From: Enterobacter hormaechei subsp. hoffmannii
GTDB taxonomy: Bacteria; Pseudomonadota; Gammaproteobacteria; Enterobacterales; Enterobacteriaceae
DNA length: 64,000 nt
Direction: 5' to 3'
Assembly (NCBI RefSeq): GCF_001729745.1
Contig: NZ_CP017186.1
Coordinates: 1,054,001-1,118,000 of the forward strand
A model generated the notes under the pieces. It had not been told where the DNA came from, searched no databases, and worked only from the letters and a program-made list of their open reading frames with translations. Of this stretch, positions 56,517 through 64,000 are shown piece after piece. Position 1 is the first letter of the stretch. Each line of letters starts with the position of its first letter. Both the position numbers and the translations under genes were made by a program.

Positions 56517-57039
56517 ACCTTCTCTTCTTCCACCATAATACTCCCATCAGCACGATTCCCGGCAGCCACACCCACAGCAGTTCCGAGATAATCACCTGAT
56601 GCCCGTACGGCGTGGTATAGCGCGACAGTGCAAACGGCGCGACCTTAATCACCTGCCACGGCGCAAAGAAGCGCTCATCTGACCAGGGCCACAGCCAGCC
56701 GACGCCTTTCCCGCCGGTGGTAATCGAATCCAGCAGGCTGTGCGACAGCAGCGACACGGTTAAAAACAGCCAGCAGCGCGACAGGCTGGCCCGGAACCAT
56801 CGACGCCCAGCCAGCACGCAAAGTATGGGCACTACAAAGGCAAACAGCAGCGAATGAGTGAAACCGCGGTGGCCGAAAATATTCCCGTAGGCGACACCGA
56901 ATTTAAACGCCAGTATGTCAGCGTCAGGCAGCATGGCGAGGACGATCCCGGCAAACAGCAGGCGGGGTGGGATGACTTTGGTTCCGAGCCCTAAGCCCAG
57001 ACACAAAGGTACGGCAGCGTGGGTGATAACGGTAGGCAT
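56515..57039 (-). CDS. ybcI: Membrane-bound metal-dependent hydrolase family protein YbcI
   Basis: A 174-residue inner-membrane protein of the YdjM/YbcI family with several helices. The conserved HAAVPLCLGLGLG, MLPDADILAF, GHRGFTHSLLFAF and LSHSLLDSITTGGKGVGWLWPW contain histidine/aspartate motifs typical of this putative metal-dependent hydrolase group. The function is unknown. Start 57039 (MPTVITHAAV) gives the E. coli start; the frame adds six residues to 57057. Confidence 0.92.
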   Translation of the reverse strand: MPTVITHAAVPLCLGLGLGTKVIPPRLLFAGIVLAMLPDADILAFKFGVAYGNIFGHRGFTHSLLFAFVVPILCVLAGRRWFRASLSRCWLFLTVSLLSHSLLDSITTGGKGVGWLWPWSDERFFAPWQVIKVAPFALSRYTTPYGHQVIISELLWVWLPGIVLMGVLWWKKRR

Positions 57040-57112
57040 TGCATTTATCCATGGCAAATCATGGAAATATAGCAGTCATCTCGCGCTATAAGACCCATGC
57101 TAAATTCTGAAT

Positions 57113-58129
57113 TTACGCCGATTCCCGCGCGATAAGCTGGCCGGAGAGGGTAATACGCTGCGTTTGCAGATCCGGCTCCTTCAGCCTGCGGATCATCAGC
57201 CCTGCCGCCTGGCGGCCTGTCTCTTCGCTGGCAGACGAAACGTAAGTCAGTGACGGCGACGTGAGGTTTACGTGAAGCATATCTTCAAAGCCGATCAGCG
57301 CCACCTGCTGAGTCAGGAAAACATCTTTGCCCACCGTGCGCCCCACCTGGTGAATGCCGGAGATCGAACCGATCATCGCGTCCGGCGAATGGCAGAGCAG
57401 GGCGGTAATCGTGTTGTTCTTCTCCAGCAGCTGGCGAGTCGCCATGGCCGCCGCCTGCGTATCATCGGTGCAGGCGGGAGAATATTCCTCACGCCAGACC
57501 AGGCCGTTCTGCGTCATCGCGCTGCGAAAACCGAGCAGGCGCTGCTCGCGAATACGGCACCCGTCGCGCCCGCCAATGTAGGCGATGGTGCGGTGCCCGC
57601 GCTCGATAAGATAACGCGCGGCCAGGTTCGCCGCCTGGCGGTTATCGCGCATCACCAGGTTGCATTTCTCTTCCAGCAACGACTGCGAAACCGCCACAAG
57701 CGGCAGCGGGCATTGGCGAATGTGTTCCGGGAGAGAGGCGGCGCGGGTGTCCGACGCCAGATAGATGACGCCCGCCACGCCCTGCTGCTTAAATGAGAGC
57801 AGGGTACGCTCAAGATGTTCGTCGTCGTTCAGCGGCTGACCGAGAAAAACCATATAACCCTGTTTCTCCAGCTCCTGAACGATGCTCGCCATCACTTTGA
57901 TGGAAAAGCTGTCGCTGAAGTCCCGCAGGATCAGGCCGATTAAATTGGAGGTGTTGGCGCGAAGGTTGGCAGCGGCGACGTTATGAACATAGCCCAGCGT
58001 TGTGATGGCGGCATTGACCTTCCCGATCGTCGCCTCTGAGATTTTCCCTTTCTGGCGCAGCACCAGCGACACGGTAGAAACCGACACGCCCGCATGCTTT
58101 GCAACATCAATAATGCTGACTTTCTTCAA
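57113..58129 (-). CDS. LacI-family regulator, MalI-like
   Basis: A 338-residue repressor. The helix-turn-helix (IIDVAKHAGVSVSTVSLVLRQ) is at the N-terminus, then a hinge (ANLRAN) and a periplasmic-binding-protein-like sugar domain (IGLILRDFSD, VFLGQPLNDDEHLERTLLSF, YIGGRDGCRIREQRLLGF). It resembles E. coli MalI, which is divergent from malXY. Here the gene follows the PTS permease by 83 bp on the same strand instead of facing it, and no malY is present. The likely target is the palindrome upstream of the permease. Confidence 0.85.
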   Translation of the reverse strand: MKKVSIIDVAKHAGVSVSTVSLVLRQKGKISEATIGKVNAAITTLGYVHNVAAANLRANTSNLIGLILRDFSDSFSIKVMASIVQELEKQGYMVFLGQPLNDDEHLERTLLSFKQQGVAGVIYLASDTRAASLPEHIRQCPLPLVAVSQSLLEEKCNLVMRDNRQAANLAARYLIERGHRTIAYIGGRDGCRIREQRLLGFRSAMTQNGLVWREEYSPACTDDTQAAAMATRQLLEKNNTITALLCHSPDAMIGSISGIHQVGRTVGKDVFLTQQVALIGFEDMLHVNLTSPSLTYVSSASEETGRQAAGLMIRRLKEPDLQTQRITLSGQLIARESA

Positions 58130-58212
58130 AACCGCTCCCTGAAATTTACCGATTATCAGCCAGATAAGAGGCGTACCCCAGCGTACAGGAGACGCCTCCT
58201 TCAGGCATCTTA

Positions 58213-59712
58213 TTATTTGCCAATCATCGTTGACATGGTCTGGGCGATAAACTGTGCTCTGGCCCCGAAAATCACCTGTATCCCGTTATCGCCAACAAAC
58301 ACCACGCCGCGCGCGCCCAGCCCGTTCAGCCCGTCCCGGTCCACCGCTTCGCTCTTCGCCACTTCCAGACGCAAACGCGTGATGCAGGAGCCGACAGAAT
58401 CAATGTTCTGCGCACCGCCCAGCAGGCCGATGATTTCGGTGGCAAGTTCGGAATCGGACTTGTCATTCGCGCTGGCGGTCACTTCGGTGCGGCCCGGCGT
58501 TTTCACGTCGAAACGGCGGATCACGAAGCGGAACGTGAAGTAGTAAATCAGGGCCATAGGGATACCGATGATAATGGCGCTCAGGAAGTTGGTCTGATAG
58601 CCGTTAAACGACGGCAGGATCCCGAACGACAGGTAGTCGATAAAGCCCGCCGAGAACGACTTGGCGATGTGCGCATGCAGCAGGTACATGGTCATGTACG
58701 CCAGGCCCGCCATGATGGCGTTGAAGACGTAAAGGATTGGCGCCACGAAGATAAAGGTGAACTCTACCGGCTCGGTGATGCCCGTCAGGAAGCAGGTGAG
58801 GGCGGCGGAGAAGAGAATACCGGCCGCAATTTTCTTATTCTTCGTATGCGCTTCATGGTACATCGCAAGGCACGCCGCAGGCAGCGCGAACAGCATCAGC
58901 GGGAACTCGCCCTGCATGAATTTCCCGGCGTTCTGGTAGGTATCGCTGCTGAAGGATTTCACCCCTTCTTCGAGCATCTTGAACCAGATGGTCTGGTCGC
59001 CGTGGATCACCTGACCCGCCTGGGTGGTGTAATCCCCGAACGAATACCAGAAGGAGGGATACCAGATGTGGTGCAGGCCGAGCGGGATCAACGCGCGCTC
59101 CACCAGCCCGAAGATAAAGGTCGAGGCCGCCTGGTTATCGCCGTTCACCACCACGGACAGGGCGTCGATCCCGGACTGAATATGCTGCCACACGTACGGC
59201 AGCAGCAGGCCGAGCAGGAACGACAGAAATGCCGTCGCAATCGCCACAAAACGCTTCCCGGAGAAGAAACCGAGGAATTCCGGCAGCTGCATGGTGTGGA
59301 AGCGGTTGTAGCACCAGGCCGCGAGAATACCGCAGATCAGGCCGCCAAAGACGCCCATTTGCAACGTCGGAATGCCGACGACCATGGCGTATTTCCCGCC
59401 CTGGGAGGCCATTTCCGGCGTAATGCTCAGCACGGTGCTGATGGTTATGTTGGTGACAAACACCGAGACCGCCGCAGAGAGTGCCGCAATGCCGGATTCC
59501 GAAGCCAGACCGACGGCAGAGCCGATGGCGAACAGCATCGGCAGGTTATCAAAGATAACCCCGCCGGCGTTCATCATCAGCGGCAGGTGGAACTTATCGC
59601 CGAAGGCCAGCAGCAGGCCCGCAGCGGGAAGCAGTGAAATTGGCAGCATTAAGGCGCGACCAATCATCGATAACTTAGACAGCGATTTAACAAACCCTGA
59701 TATCAGACTCAT
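58213..59712 (-). CDS. PTS sugar transporter subunit EIICB (glucose family)
   Basis: A 499-residue phosphotransferase permease that imports and phosphorylates a sugar. The EIIC domain (about 1-390) has ten or so hydrophobic segments (SMIGRALMLPISLLPAAGLLLAFG) and the family motif ITEPVEFTFIFVAPILY. A linker (about 395-420) leads to EIIB, whose phosphorylated cysteine is in GSCITRLRLEV (about C443). There is no EIIA domain, so it should rely on a shared EIIA(Glc). The sugar is unknown; the closest reference points are PtsG and MalX. Start supported by GGGGGG-type site before ATG 59712. Followed by the LacI-type regulator. Confidence 0.87.
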   Translation of the reverse strand: MSLISGFVKSLSKLSMIGRALMLPISLLPAAGLLLAFGDKFHLPLMMNAGGVIFDNLPMLFAIGSAVGLASESGIAALSAAVSVFVTNITISTVLSITPEMASQGGKYAMVVGIPTLQMGVFGGLICGILAAWCYNRFHTMQLPEFLGFFSGKRFVAIATAFLSFLLGLLLPYVWQHIQSGIDALSVVVNGDNQAASTFIFGLVERALIPLGLHHIWYPSFWYSFGDYTTQAGQVIHGDQTIWFKMLEEGVKSFSSDTYQNAGKFMQGEFPLMLFALPAACLAMYHEAHTKNKKIAAGILFSAALTCFLTGITEPVEFTFIFVAPILYVFNAIMAGLAYMTMYLLHAHIAKSFSAGFIDYLSFGILPSFNGYQTNFLSAIIIGIPMALIYYFTFRFVIRRFDVKTPGRTEVTASANDKSDSELATEIIGLLGGAQNIDSVGSCITRLRLEVAKSEAVDRDGLNGLGARGVVFVGDNGIQVIFGARAQFIAQTMSTMIGK

Positions 59713-59756
59713 GCTGATTTCCCCCCGAGTAGCGCTATTTTCGCGCTGTTATTGTA

Positions 59757-59762
59757 AGTATA
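59757..59762 (-). promoter_or_regulatory. Candidate -10 of the PTS operon
   Basis: TATACT on the minus strand, 44 bp before the permease start and directly next to the palindrome at 59770-59785. No clear -35 is visible. Confidence 0.4.
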
Positions 59763-59769
59763 ACGTTTT

Positions 59770-59785
59770 AGTAGAACGTTCTACT
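59770..59785. promoter_or_regulatory. Candidate LacI-family operator of the PTS operon
   Basis: AGTAGAACGTTCTACT is a perfect 16-bp palindrome with a central CG, the form of LacI/GalR-family operators; E. coli MalI uses GATAAAACGTTTTATC. A weaker half-like ACGTTTT lies at 59763-59769. Confidence 0.65.
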
Positions 59786-59908
59786 TATCGTGGGGAAAGT
59801 CTGAAAATCGCGCAACATAATTTTCACGTTTCGCCAGAGGGAATAGTGATTATTTGAAGTTGATCGATAATTAACCGTGATGGGTGTGAGGGGATTGTGA
59901 GAGAAATT

Positions 59909-59985
59909 GCCGGGTGGCGGCTTCGCCTTACCCGGCCTACAAACGGAGACAGTACGTAGGCCCGGTAAGCGCAGCGCCACCGGGC
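59909..59985. repeat. REP pair (family B, BIME-like), copy 3
   Basis: Inverted REP units at 59909-59940 and 59956-59985, with a 15-bp spacer, lie between the PTS region and ybcJ. The left unit differs from the 35264 left unit by one base. Confidence 0.9.
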
Positions 59986-59995
59986 ATCAGACAGC

Positions 59996-60208
59996 TCAGG
60001 CCGTCACGGTCACGCTCTGACCTGCAAAGCTCACGGTCTGGCCCGCGACAATTTTGCAGCGCTTGCGGGTTTCCACCGCGCCGTCTACTTTTACCTGCCC
60101 GTCGGCGATGACGATTTTCGCCTGCGCACCGCTTTCGCTCCAGCCTTCCAGCTTCAGCAGATCGCACAGCTCAACGTGCGGATGTTTACCTAAAGAAAAA
60201 GTTGCCAT
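59996..60208 (-). CDS. ybcJ: S4-domain RNA-binding protein YbcJ
   Basis: A 70-residue S4-like RNA-binding protein, equal to E. coli YbcJ. The motif LCDLLKLEGWSESGAQAKIVI and VKVDGAVETRKRCKIVAGQTV is the S4 fold. Start 60208 (MATFSLGKHPHVEL) was chosen from the E. coli protein; the frame extends 12 codons upstream into the folD end. It follows folD closely and is probably cotranscribed. Confidence 0.95.
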   Translation of the reverse strand: MATFSLGKHPHVELCDLLKLEGWSESGAQAKIVIADGQVKVDGAVETRKRCKIVAGQTVSFAGQSVTVTA

Positions 60209-60210
60209 GA

Positions 60211-61077
60211 TTACGCGTCCTCTACGTCGTGATACTCCTCGCACGCCTGCAAGGTATTCTGAATCAGTGTTGCGACCGTCATCGGGCCTACGCCGCCCGG
60301 GACCGGAGTAATATAGGAGGCTCGCGCTGCGGCATCTTCATACACCACGTCGCCAACCACTTTGCCGTTTTCCAGACGGTTAATACCCACGTCCACGACG
60401 ATTGCGCCCTCTTTGATCCACTCGCCCGGAATAAAGCCCGGCTTGCCGACCGCAACGATCAGCAGATCGGCGTTTTCGACGTGATGACGCAGGTTTTTGG
60501 TGAAGCGGTGGGTGACGGTGGTGGTGCAGCCCGCCAGCAGCAGCTCCATGCTCATCGGGCGGCCCACGATGTTGGAGGCGCCAATCACCACGGCGTTCAG
60601 GCCATAGGTGTCGATGTTATAACGCTCCAGCAGCGTCACGATGCCGCGCGGGGTGCACGGACGCAGGCGCGGCGCGCGCTGGCACAGGCGGCCCACGTTA
60701 TACGGATGGAAACCGTCAACGTCTTTGTCCGGCGCGATACGCTCCAGCACCTTCACGTTGTCGATGCCCGCAGGCAGCGGCAGCTGAACCAGAATGCCGT
60801 CGATCTCTTTATCGGCATTCAGGGTGTCAATCAGTTCCAGCAGTTCTGCTTCGCTGGTGGTTTCCGGCAGATCGTAAGAGCGGGAGACGAACCCCACCTC
60901 TTCACACGCTTTGCGTTTGCTGCCGACATAAATTTGCGAAGCCGGGTTGCTGCCAACCAGCACAACGGCCAGCCCTGGGGCGCGTTTTCCGGCGGCTATA
61001 CGCGCCTTCACTTTTTCCGCAACCTCAGAGCGCACCTGCTGCGCAATCGTTTTACCGTCAATAATCTTTGCTGCCAT
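60211..61077 (-). CDS. folD: Bifunctional methylenetetrahydrofolate dehydrogenase/cyclohydrolase
   Basis: Interconverts 5,10-methylene-, 5,10-methenyl- and 10-formyl-tetrahydrofolate using NADP. The 288 residues begin [16 protein letters not shown], with the catalytic lysine in [23 protein letters not shown], and the Rossmann part [17 protein letters not shown]. The C-terminal [17 protein letters not shown] is the second signature. Length equals E. coli FolD. Confidence 0.98.
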   Translation of the reverse strand: MAAKIIDGKTIAQQVRSEVAEKVKARIAAGKRAPGLAVVLVGSNPASQIYVGSKRKACEEVGFVSRSYDLPETTSEAELLELIDTLNADKEIDGILVQLPLPAGIDNVKVLERIAPDKDVDGFHPYNVGRLCQRAPRLRPCTPRGIVTLLERYNIDTYGLNAVVIGASNIVGRPMSMELLLAGCTTTVTHRFTKNLRHHVENADLLIVAVGKPGFIPGEWIKEGAIVVDVGINRLENGKVVGDVVYEDAAARASYITPVPGGVGPMTVATLIQNTLQACEEYHDVEDA

Positions 61078-61387
61078 CAGAGAGAAGATTCCGTCTGTAA
61101 CGTTAGAAAGGGGGGATTACCTGTATTTTGTCAGAAGCGAGCGCCGCTGTCAGTCACCCTTTACGAGATTTCATCGATGGCCCGCAAAACCCCTTCTCAG
61201 GGCATGGTCAATTTCTTAGAGGCGATTAGGATGTGACCTGGCAAAATGGCAGCGTTTTGACATATTACAAAATAGATTCCTGAGCTACTTTGTCCTCTCC
61301 GAAATAAGCCTTCAATTTTTTAATTGAACGTATTTCTTATTCCCGAATATGCGCGGGAAGGGTTATTTACATTTTAAAGGAATAGAC
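61078..61387. other. Intergenic region between folD and the fimbrial operon
   Basis: About 310 bp without a recognised gene, carrying the divergent folD and fimbrial promoters. A perfect TTCAATT/AATTGAA inverted repeat (61311-61328) sits in the AT-rich fimbrial side. No tRNA, no recombinase-type inverted repeat pair and no small RNA were seen. Confidence 0.6.
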
Positions 61388-61951
61388 ATGAAACTCAGCA
61401 ACATTGCTTCTACTGTTATTGCAACTCTGGCCCTGGTCGCGGGTGCCGCTCACGCAGAAGATCCGGTAGCACCTGTATCTGTAAACGGTGGTACGGTGCA
61501 TTTTAAAGGTGAATTAGTGAATGCCGCGTGTTCAGTGAATACTGACTCTTCAGAGCAGACGGTTAATCTCGGCCAGTACCGTACCGCGAAATTCACTAAA
61601 GTGGGTGACACCACCTCCAATATTCCCTTCACCATCGAACTGAACGACTGCGATCCTGCGGTAGCGAAAACCGCTGCTGTCGCGTTTACCGGCCAGATCG
61701 ACGCCACCGACAAAACGCTGCTGGCGGTAAGCTCCGGTAACAACGACAACTCCGCGAAGGGCGTAGGCATTGAGATCCTCGACAGCAAATCCTCCACGCT
61801 GACCCCGGACGGCGCCACCTTCTCTGCGGCGCAGAACCTGATTGAAGGGACTAACACCCTGAACTTCACCGCGCGCTATAAAGCCACGGCGGCGACCACC
61901 GCGCCAGGCCAGGCAAACGCGGACGCAACATTCGTAATGAAATACGAGTAA
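61388..61951 (+). CDS. fimA: Type 1 fimbrial major subunit, FimA/SfmA-like
   Basis: A 187-residue pilin. Signal peptide about 1-23 (ending AAHA-EDP), then the pilin fold [38 protein letters not shown] with one disulfide (the cysteine of AACSV and that of ELNDCDP), and a C-terminal [10 protein letters not shown] ending in a tyrosine-containing beta-zipper strand. The pilin is exported and polymerised through the usher. It has an AAAGGA ribosome site. E. coli has sfmA at this locus. Confidence 0.93.
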   Translation: MKLSNIASTVIATLALVAGAAHAEDPVAPVSVNGGTVHFKGELVNAACSVNTDSSEQTVNLGQYRTAKFTKVGDTTSNIPFTIELNDCDPAVAKTAAVAFTGQIDATDKTLLAVSSGNNDNSAKGVGIEILDSKSSTLTPDGATFSAAQNLIEGTNTLNFTARYKATAATTAPGQANADATFVMKYE

Positions 61952-62020
61952 TGCCTGAGTACAGGGATGTGGCTGGCCTCAGGGAAGAGGTCTTTTGATC
62001 GCCTATACCGGGAGCGAAGG

Positions 62021-62563
62021 ATGACAAGGACTGGGATACTGCTGTGTGCCCTTGCGATTGCCTCAGCAGTAAACGCACATACCGTTGTCATAGACGGCGG
62101 CAAAGTACACCTCAGGGGAGAGCTGGTTAACGGCGGCTGCGCCGTGGCCCCGGACAGCCAGAATATGCGCGTGGATATGGGGCAATACCGCACAAACGCC
62201 TTTTCCGGCGTCGGCAGCTTTTCCACGGTTAATGTGCCTTTCACCGTACGTCTGCTGGATTGCAGCGTGGACGTCTCCCGCACCGTGGGGATCCAGTTCC
62301 AGGGAGTGACACCGGCAGAAGACCCGCAGGTTTTCCTGGCGACATCGCGGCCGGGGGAAAATGCGGTCAGCAGCGGTGTCGGACTGGCGCTTTTTGACGA
62401 ACAGCAACGTCAGATCATCCCGAACGCGACGGCAGTGAGCTGGTTACCCATTAACACCCGCGAGCTGGTATTTCATTTCAGCGCCCGCTACCGGGCTATT
62501 TCCGAACACCTTGTACCAGGCACTATTCAGTCGAATGTCTGGTTTACGTTGATTTATCCCTGA
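62021..62563 (+). CDS. fimI: Minor fimbrial subunit, FimI-like
   Basis: A 180-residue fimbrial protein resembling the preceding pilin: signal peptide ([19 protein letters not shown]), [39 protein letters not shown], a second cysteine in LLDCSVDV and a C-terminal [10 protein letters not shown]. FimI-type subunits have a role in anchoring or terminating the rod. The gene is 69 bp after fimA. E. coli sfm has no such gene at this position. The symbol is based on similarity and position only. Confidence 0.8.
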   Translation: MTRTGILLCALAIASAVNAHTVVIDGGKVHLRGELVNGGCAVAPDSQNMRVDMGQYRTNAFSGVGSFSTVNVPFTVRLLDCSVDVSRTVGIQFQGVTPAEDPQVFLATSRPGENAVSSGVGLALFDEQQRQIIPNATAVSWLPINTRELVFHFSARYRAISEHLVPGTIQSNVWFTLIYP

Positions 62564-62597
62564 CGCCTGCGAACTAATTATTAAAGGTACGGTTGTG

Positions 62598-63290
62598 ATG
62601 AACACCCTGATTAAACCTGGACTGTTTTTAACTTTTATTTTGATGATGGTTTCTGCCAGCGCGAATGCATCCGGCGGAATTGCGCTGGGCGCGACGCGCG
62701 TTATTTATCCGGCCGATGCAAAACAAACGTCGCTGGCGATCACCAACAGCAATAAACAAGAGCGCTATTTAATTAACGCGTGGATAGAAAATGCCAACGG
62801 GCAAAAGGAAAAAACCTTTGCCGTCACGCCGCCGCTGTTTGTCAGCGAGCCGGCCAGCGAAAACACCCTGCGCATTATCTACGCAGGCCCGGCGCTGCCT
62901 GCCGATCGCGAATCACTCTTTTACATGAACGTCAAAGCGATTCCCTCCGTCAGCAAAAAACATCAGGACGGCAACAACGTCCTGCAACTGGCCATTCTGT
63001 CACGCATCAAGCTGTTTGTTCGCCCGGCTAACCTGGCGATGCCGCCGGAAGAGGCGCTCTCACAGCTGCGTTTTGAGCGCGTCGGCAACCATCTTAAGGT
63101 GAGCAATGCCTCGCCGTATTACGTCACGCTGGTCAATCTGAAGCTCGGCGGTCAGACGCTGGAGAACCTGATGGTTGCTCCGAAAAGCTCGGCGCAGCAG
63201 GTGCTGCCTGCCGCAGCGAGCGGCACGCTCTCCTGGCAGAGTGTGAATGACTACGGTGCCATTACGCCGGCGCGTAGCGTCAGCCTGTGA
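62598..63290 (+). CDS. fimC: Periplasmic fimbrial chaperone, FimC-like
   Basis: A 230-residue PapD-type chaperone that delivers subunits to the usher. A signal peptide (about 1-24, ending ASANA) is followed by two immunoglobulin-like domains: [38 protein letters not shown], the conserved [25 protein letters not shown] and [15 protein letters not shown]. The ATG at 62598 is preferred to the GTG at 62595, which adds one residue. Confidence 0.92.
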   Translation: MNTLIKPGLFLTFILMMVSASANASGGIALGATRVIYPADAKQTSLAITNSNKQERYLINAWIENANGQKEKTFAVTPPLFVSEPASENTLRIIYAGPALPADRESLFYMNVKAIPSVSKKHQDGNNVLQLAILSRIKLFVRPANLAMPPEEALSQLRFERVGNHLKVSNASPYYVTLVNLKLGGQTLENLMVAPKSSAQQVLPAAASGTLSWQSVNDYGAITPARSVSL

Positions 63291-63304
63291 GCAGAGACAG
63301 GGCG

Positions 63305-64000
63305 ATGAACACTCAATGGCGTTACTGCCCGGTTGCGCTGGCACTGATGGCAACGCTCTGGCCACACGCTGGCTGGGGTGAAAGCTACTTTAACCCGGCG
63401 TTTCTCTCCGATGACGCGGCGAACGTGGCGGATTTGTCGCGTTTTGAGAAAGGCCACCAGCAGGCACCGGGCGTCTATCGCGTCGATATCTGGCGTAACG
63501 ATGAGTTTATCGGCACCCAGGACGTGCGGTTTGAGCAAGCCGACAACACGCCGCCGGTCGCGGGCGGTTTGTCGCCGTGCATTACGCGCGCGATGCTCGA
63601 TCGCTTTGGCGTCAATATCGCCGCCTTCCCGGAACTGAGCAACGTGCAGGGCGAGACCTGCGTTCCGCTCACCACGGCTATTCCGGGCAGCGAAACGGCG
63701 TTCAACTTCGCCTCGTTGCGCCTTAACGTCAGTCTGCCTCAGGTGGCGATGCAAAACAGCGCCCGCGGGTATATTCCGCCTGAACAGTGGGATGAAGGCA
63801 TCCCCGCCGCGCTGCTGAACTACAGCTTCACCGGCAACCGGGGCAGCGACGACGACAGCTACTATCTGAACCTGCAAAGCGGGTTGAACTATGGCGCCTG
63901 GCGATTACGCAATAACGGCGCGTGGCGTTATACCGAAAGCAACGGCCAGCGGCACAGCAGCTGGCAAAATATTGGCACCTGGGCGCAGCGTACGGTCATT
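63305..64000 (+). CDS. fimD: Outer-membrane usher, FimD-like, 5' part
   Basis: Only the first 232 codons are in the window; the frame runs open to the last base. The signal peptide (MNTQWRYCPVALALMATLWP, about 1-25) is followed by the periplasmic N-terminal domain that receives chaperone-subunit complexes (ESYFNPAFLSDD, LSRFEKGHQQAPGVYRVDIWRNDEFIG) and the first barrel strands (LNYSFTGNRGSDDDSYYLNLQSGLNYGAWRLRNNG). It starts 14 bp after fimC. The adhesin and further subunits must lie downstream. Confidence 0.92.
   Translation, partial: MNTQWRYCPVALALMATLWPHAGWGESYFNPAFLSDDAANVADLSRFEKGHQQAPGVYRVDIWRNDEFIGTQDVRFEQADNTPPVAGGLSPCITRAMLDRFGVNIAAFPELSNVQGETCVPLTTAIPGSETAFNFASLRLNVSLPQVAMQNSARGYIPPEQWDEGIPAALLNYSFTGNRGSDDDSYYLNLQSGLNYGAWRLRNNGAWRYTESNGQRHSSWQNIGTWAQRTVI

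Noticed and set aside
58669-59637. 322-codon open frame on the plus strand inside the PTS permease
   Set aside because: The permease on the opposite strand is clear; this frame is full of Gln/Arg/His, typical of an antisense shadow.
60229-61236. 335-codon open frame on the plus strand across folD
   Set aside because: It is the complement of the conserved folD reading frame and has no recognised domain.
61311-61328. TTCAATT/AATTGAA as a fim-type invertible repeat
   Set aside because: It is a single short hairpin in AT-rich sequence, unlike the 9-bp TTGGGGCCA repeats that flank the fim switch, and no second copy was seen.
61078-61387. tRNA-Arg (argU) expected near this locus in E. coli
   Set aside because: No cloverleaf or CCA-ended sequence was found; E. 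coli argU lies beyond the sfm operon, outside this window.

Overview
The window is a stretch of enterobacterial chromosome that keeps the gene order of the E. coli K-12 8-12 minute region: lac, then ylaB-ylaC-maa-hha-tomB-acrBAR-mscK-priC-apt-dnaX-ybaB-recR-htpG-adk-hemH-gsk-ybaL-fsr-ushA-ybaK-ybaP-copA-cueR-qmcA-fetAB-cnoX-ybbO-tesA-ybbAP-selU-purKE-lpxH-ppiB-cysS-ybcI-ybcJ-folD-fimbrial genes. Protein lengths match the E. coli orthologues almost throughout, but the sequences diverge, GC content is higher by eye, and several E. coli genes are missing (aes, ybaQ, rhsD, the allantoin cluster, lacY/lacA next to lacZ). This points to Enterobacter or a close relative (Lelliottia, Leclercia). The genus is an inference from synteny and sequence character, not a measured result.

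Layout. 1-4.4 kb: lacI and lacZ with a recognisable lac promoter, a CRP site and two exact copies of a 17-bp operator flanking lacI. lacZ carries a one-base shift in a G run near its 3' end. 4.4-10 kb: a CSS-EAL phosphodiesterase, the Zur-boxed zinc-independent ribosomal proteins rpmE2-rpmJ2, a divergent GNAT/MocR pair, ylaC and maa. 10-16.5 kb: hha-tomB and the acrAB/acrR efflux locus with its AcrR operator. 16.6-31 kb: mscK and a run of housekeeping genes (priC, apt, dnaX, ybaB-recR, htpG, adk, hemH, gsk, ybaL). 32-42 kb: fsr, ushA, ybaK, the small RNA ChiX, ybaP, copA/cueR copper homeostasis, ybbJ-qmcA and one unrecognised gene. 42-52 kb: fetAB, cnoX, ybbO, tesA, ybbAP, a general porin in the place of rhsD, and selU. 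52-61 kb: purEK, lpxH, ppiB, cysS, ybcI, a LacI-type regulator with a PTS EIICB permease, ybcJ and folD. 61.4-64 kb: the start of a chaperone-usher fimbrial operon cut by the window end.

Functional links. Several modules are complete with their own control sites: lac (LacI and CRP), acr (AcrR), copper (CueR site in the copA promoter, and a -1 frameshift signal that should also yield the CopA(Z) chaperone), Zur-controlled ribosomal proteins, the PurR-boxed purEK, a heat-shock promoter for htpG, and the dnaX tau/gamma frameshift signal. Two palindromic repeat families punctuate gene ends. One of them has supplied the C-terminal codons of both MscK and RsmS, which converge on it.

No insertion sequence, prophage, CRISPR array, tRNA or rRNA gene was seen. 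I did not find a convincing new multi-gene system. The least explained items are the 284-residue gene at 41450-42304, the porin with its upstream direct repeats, and the LacI/PTS pair with an unknown sugar.
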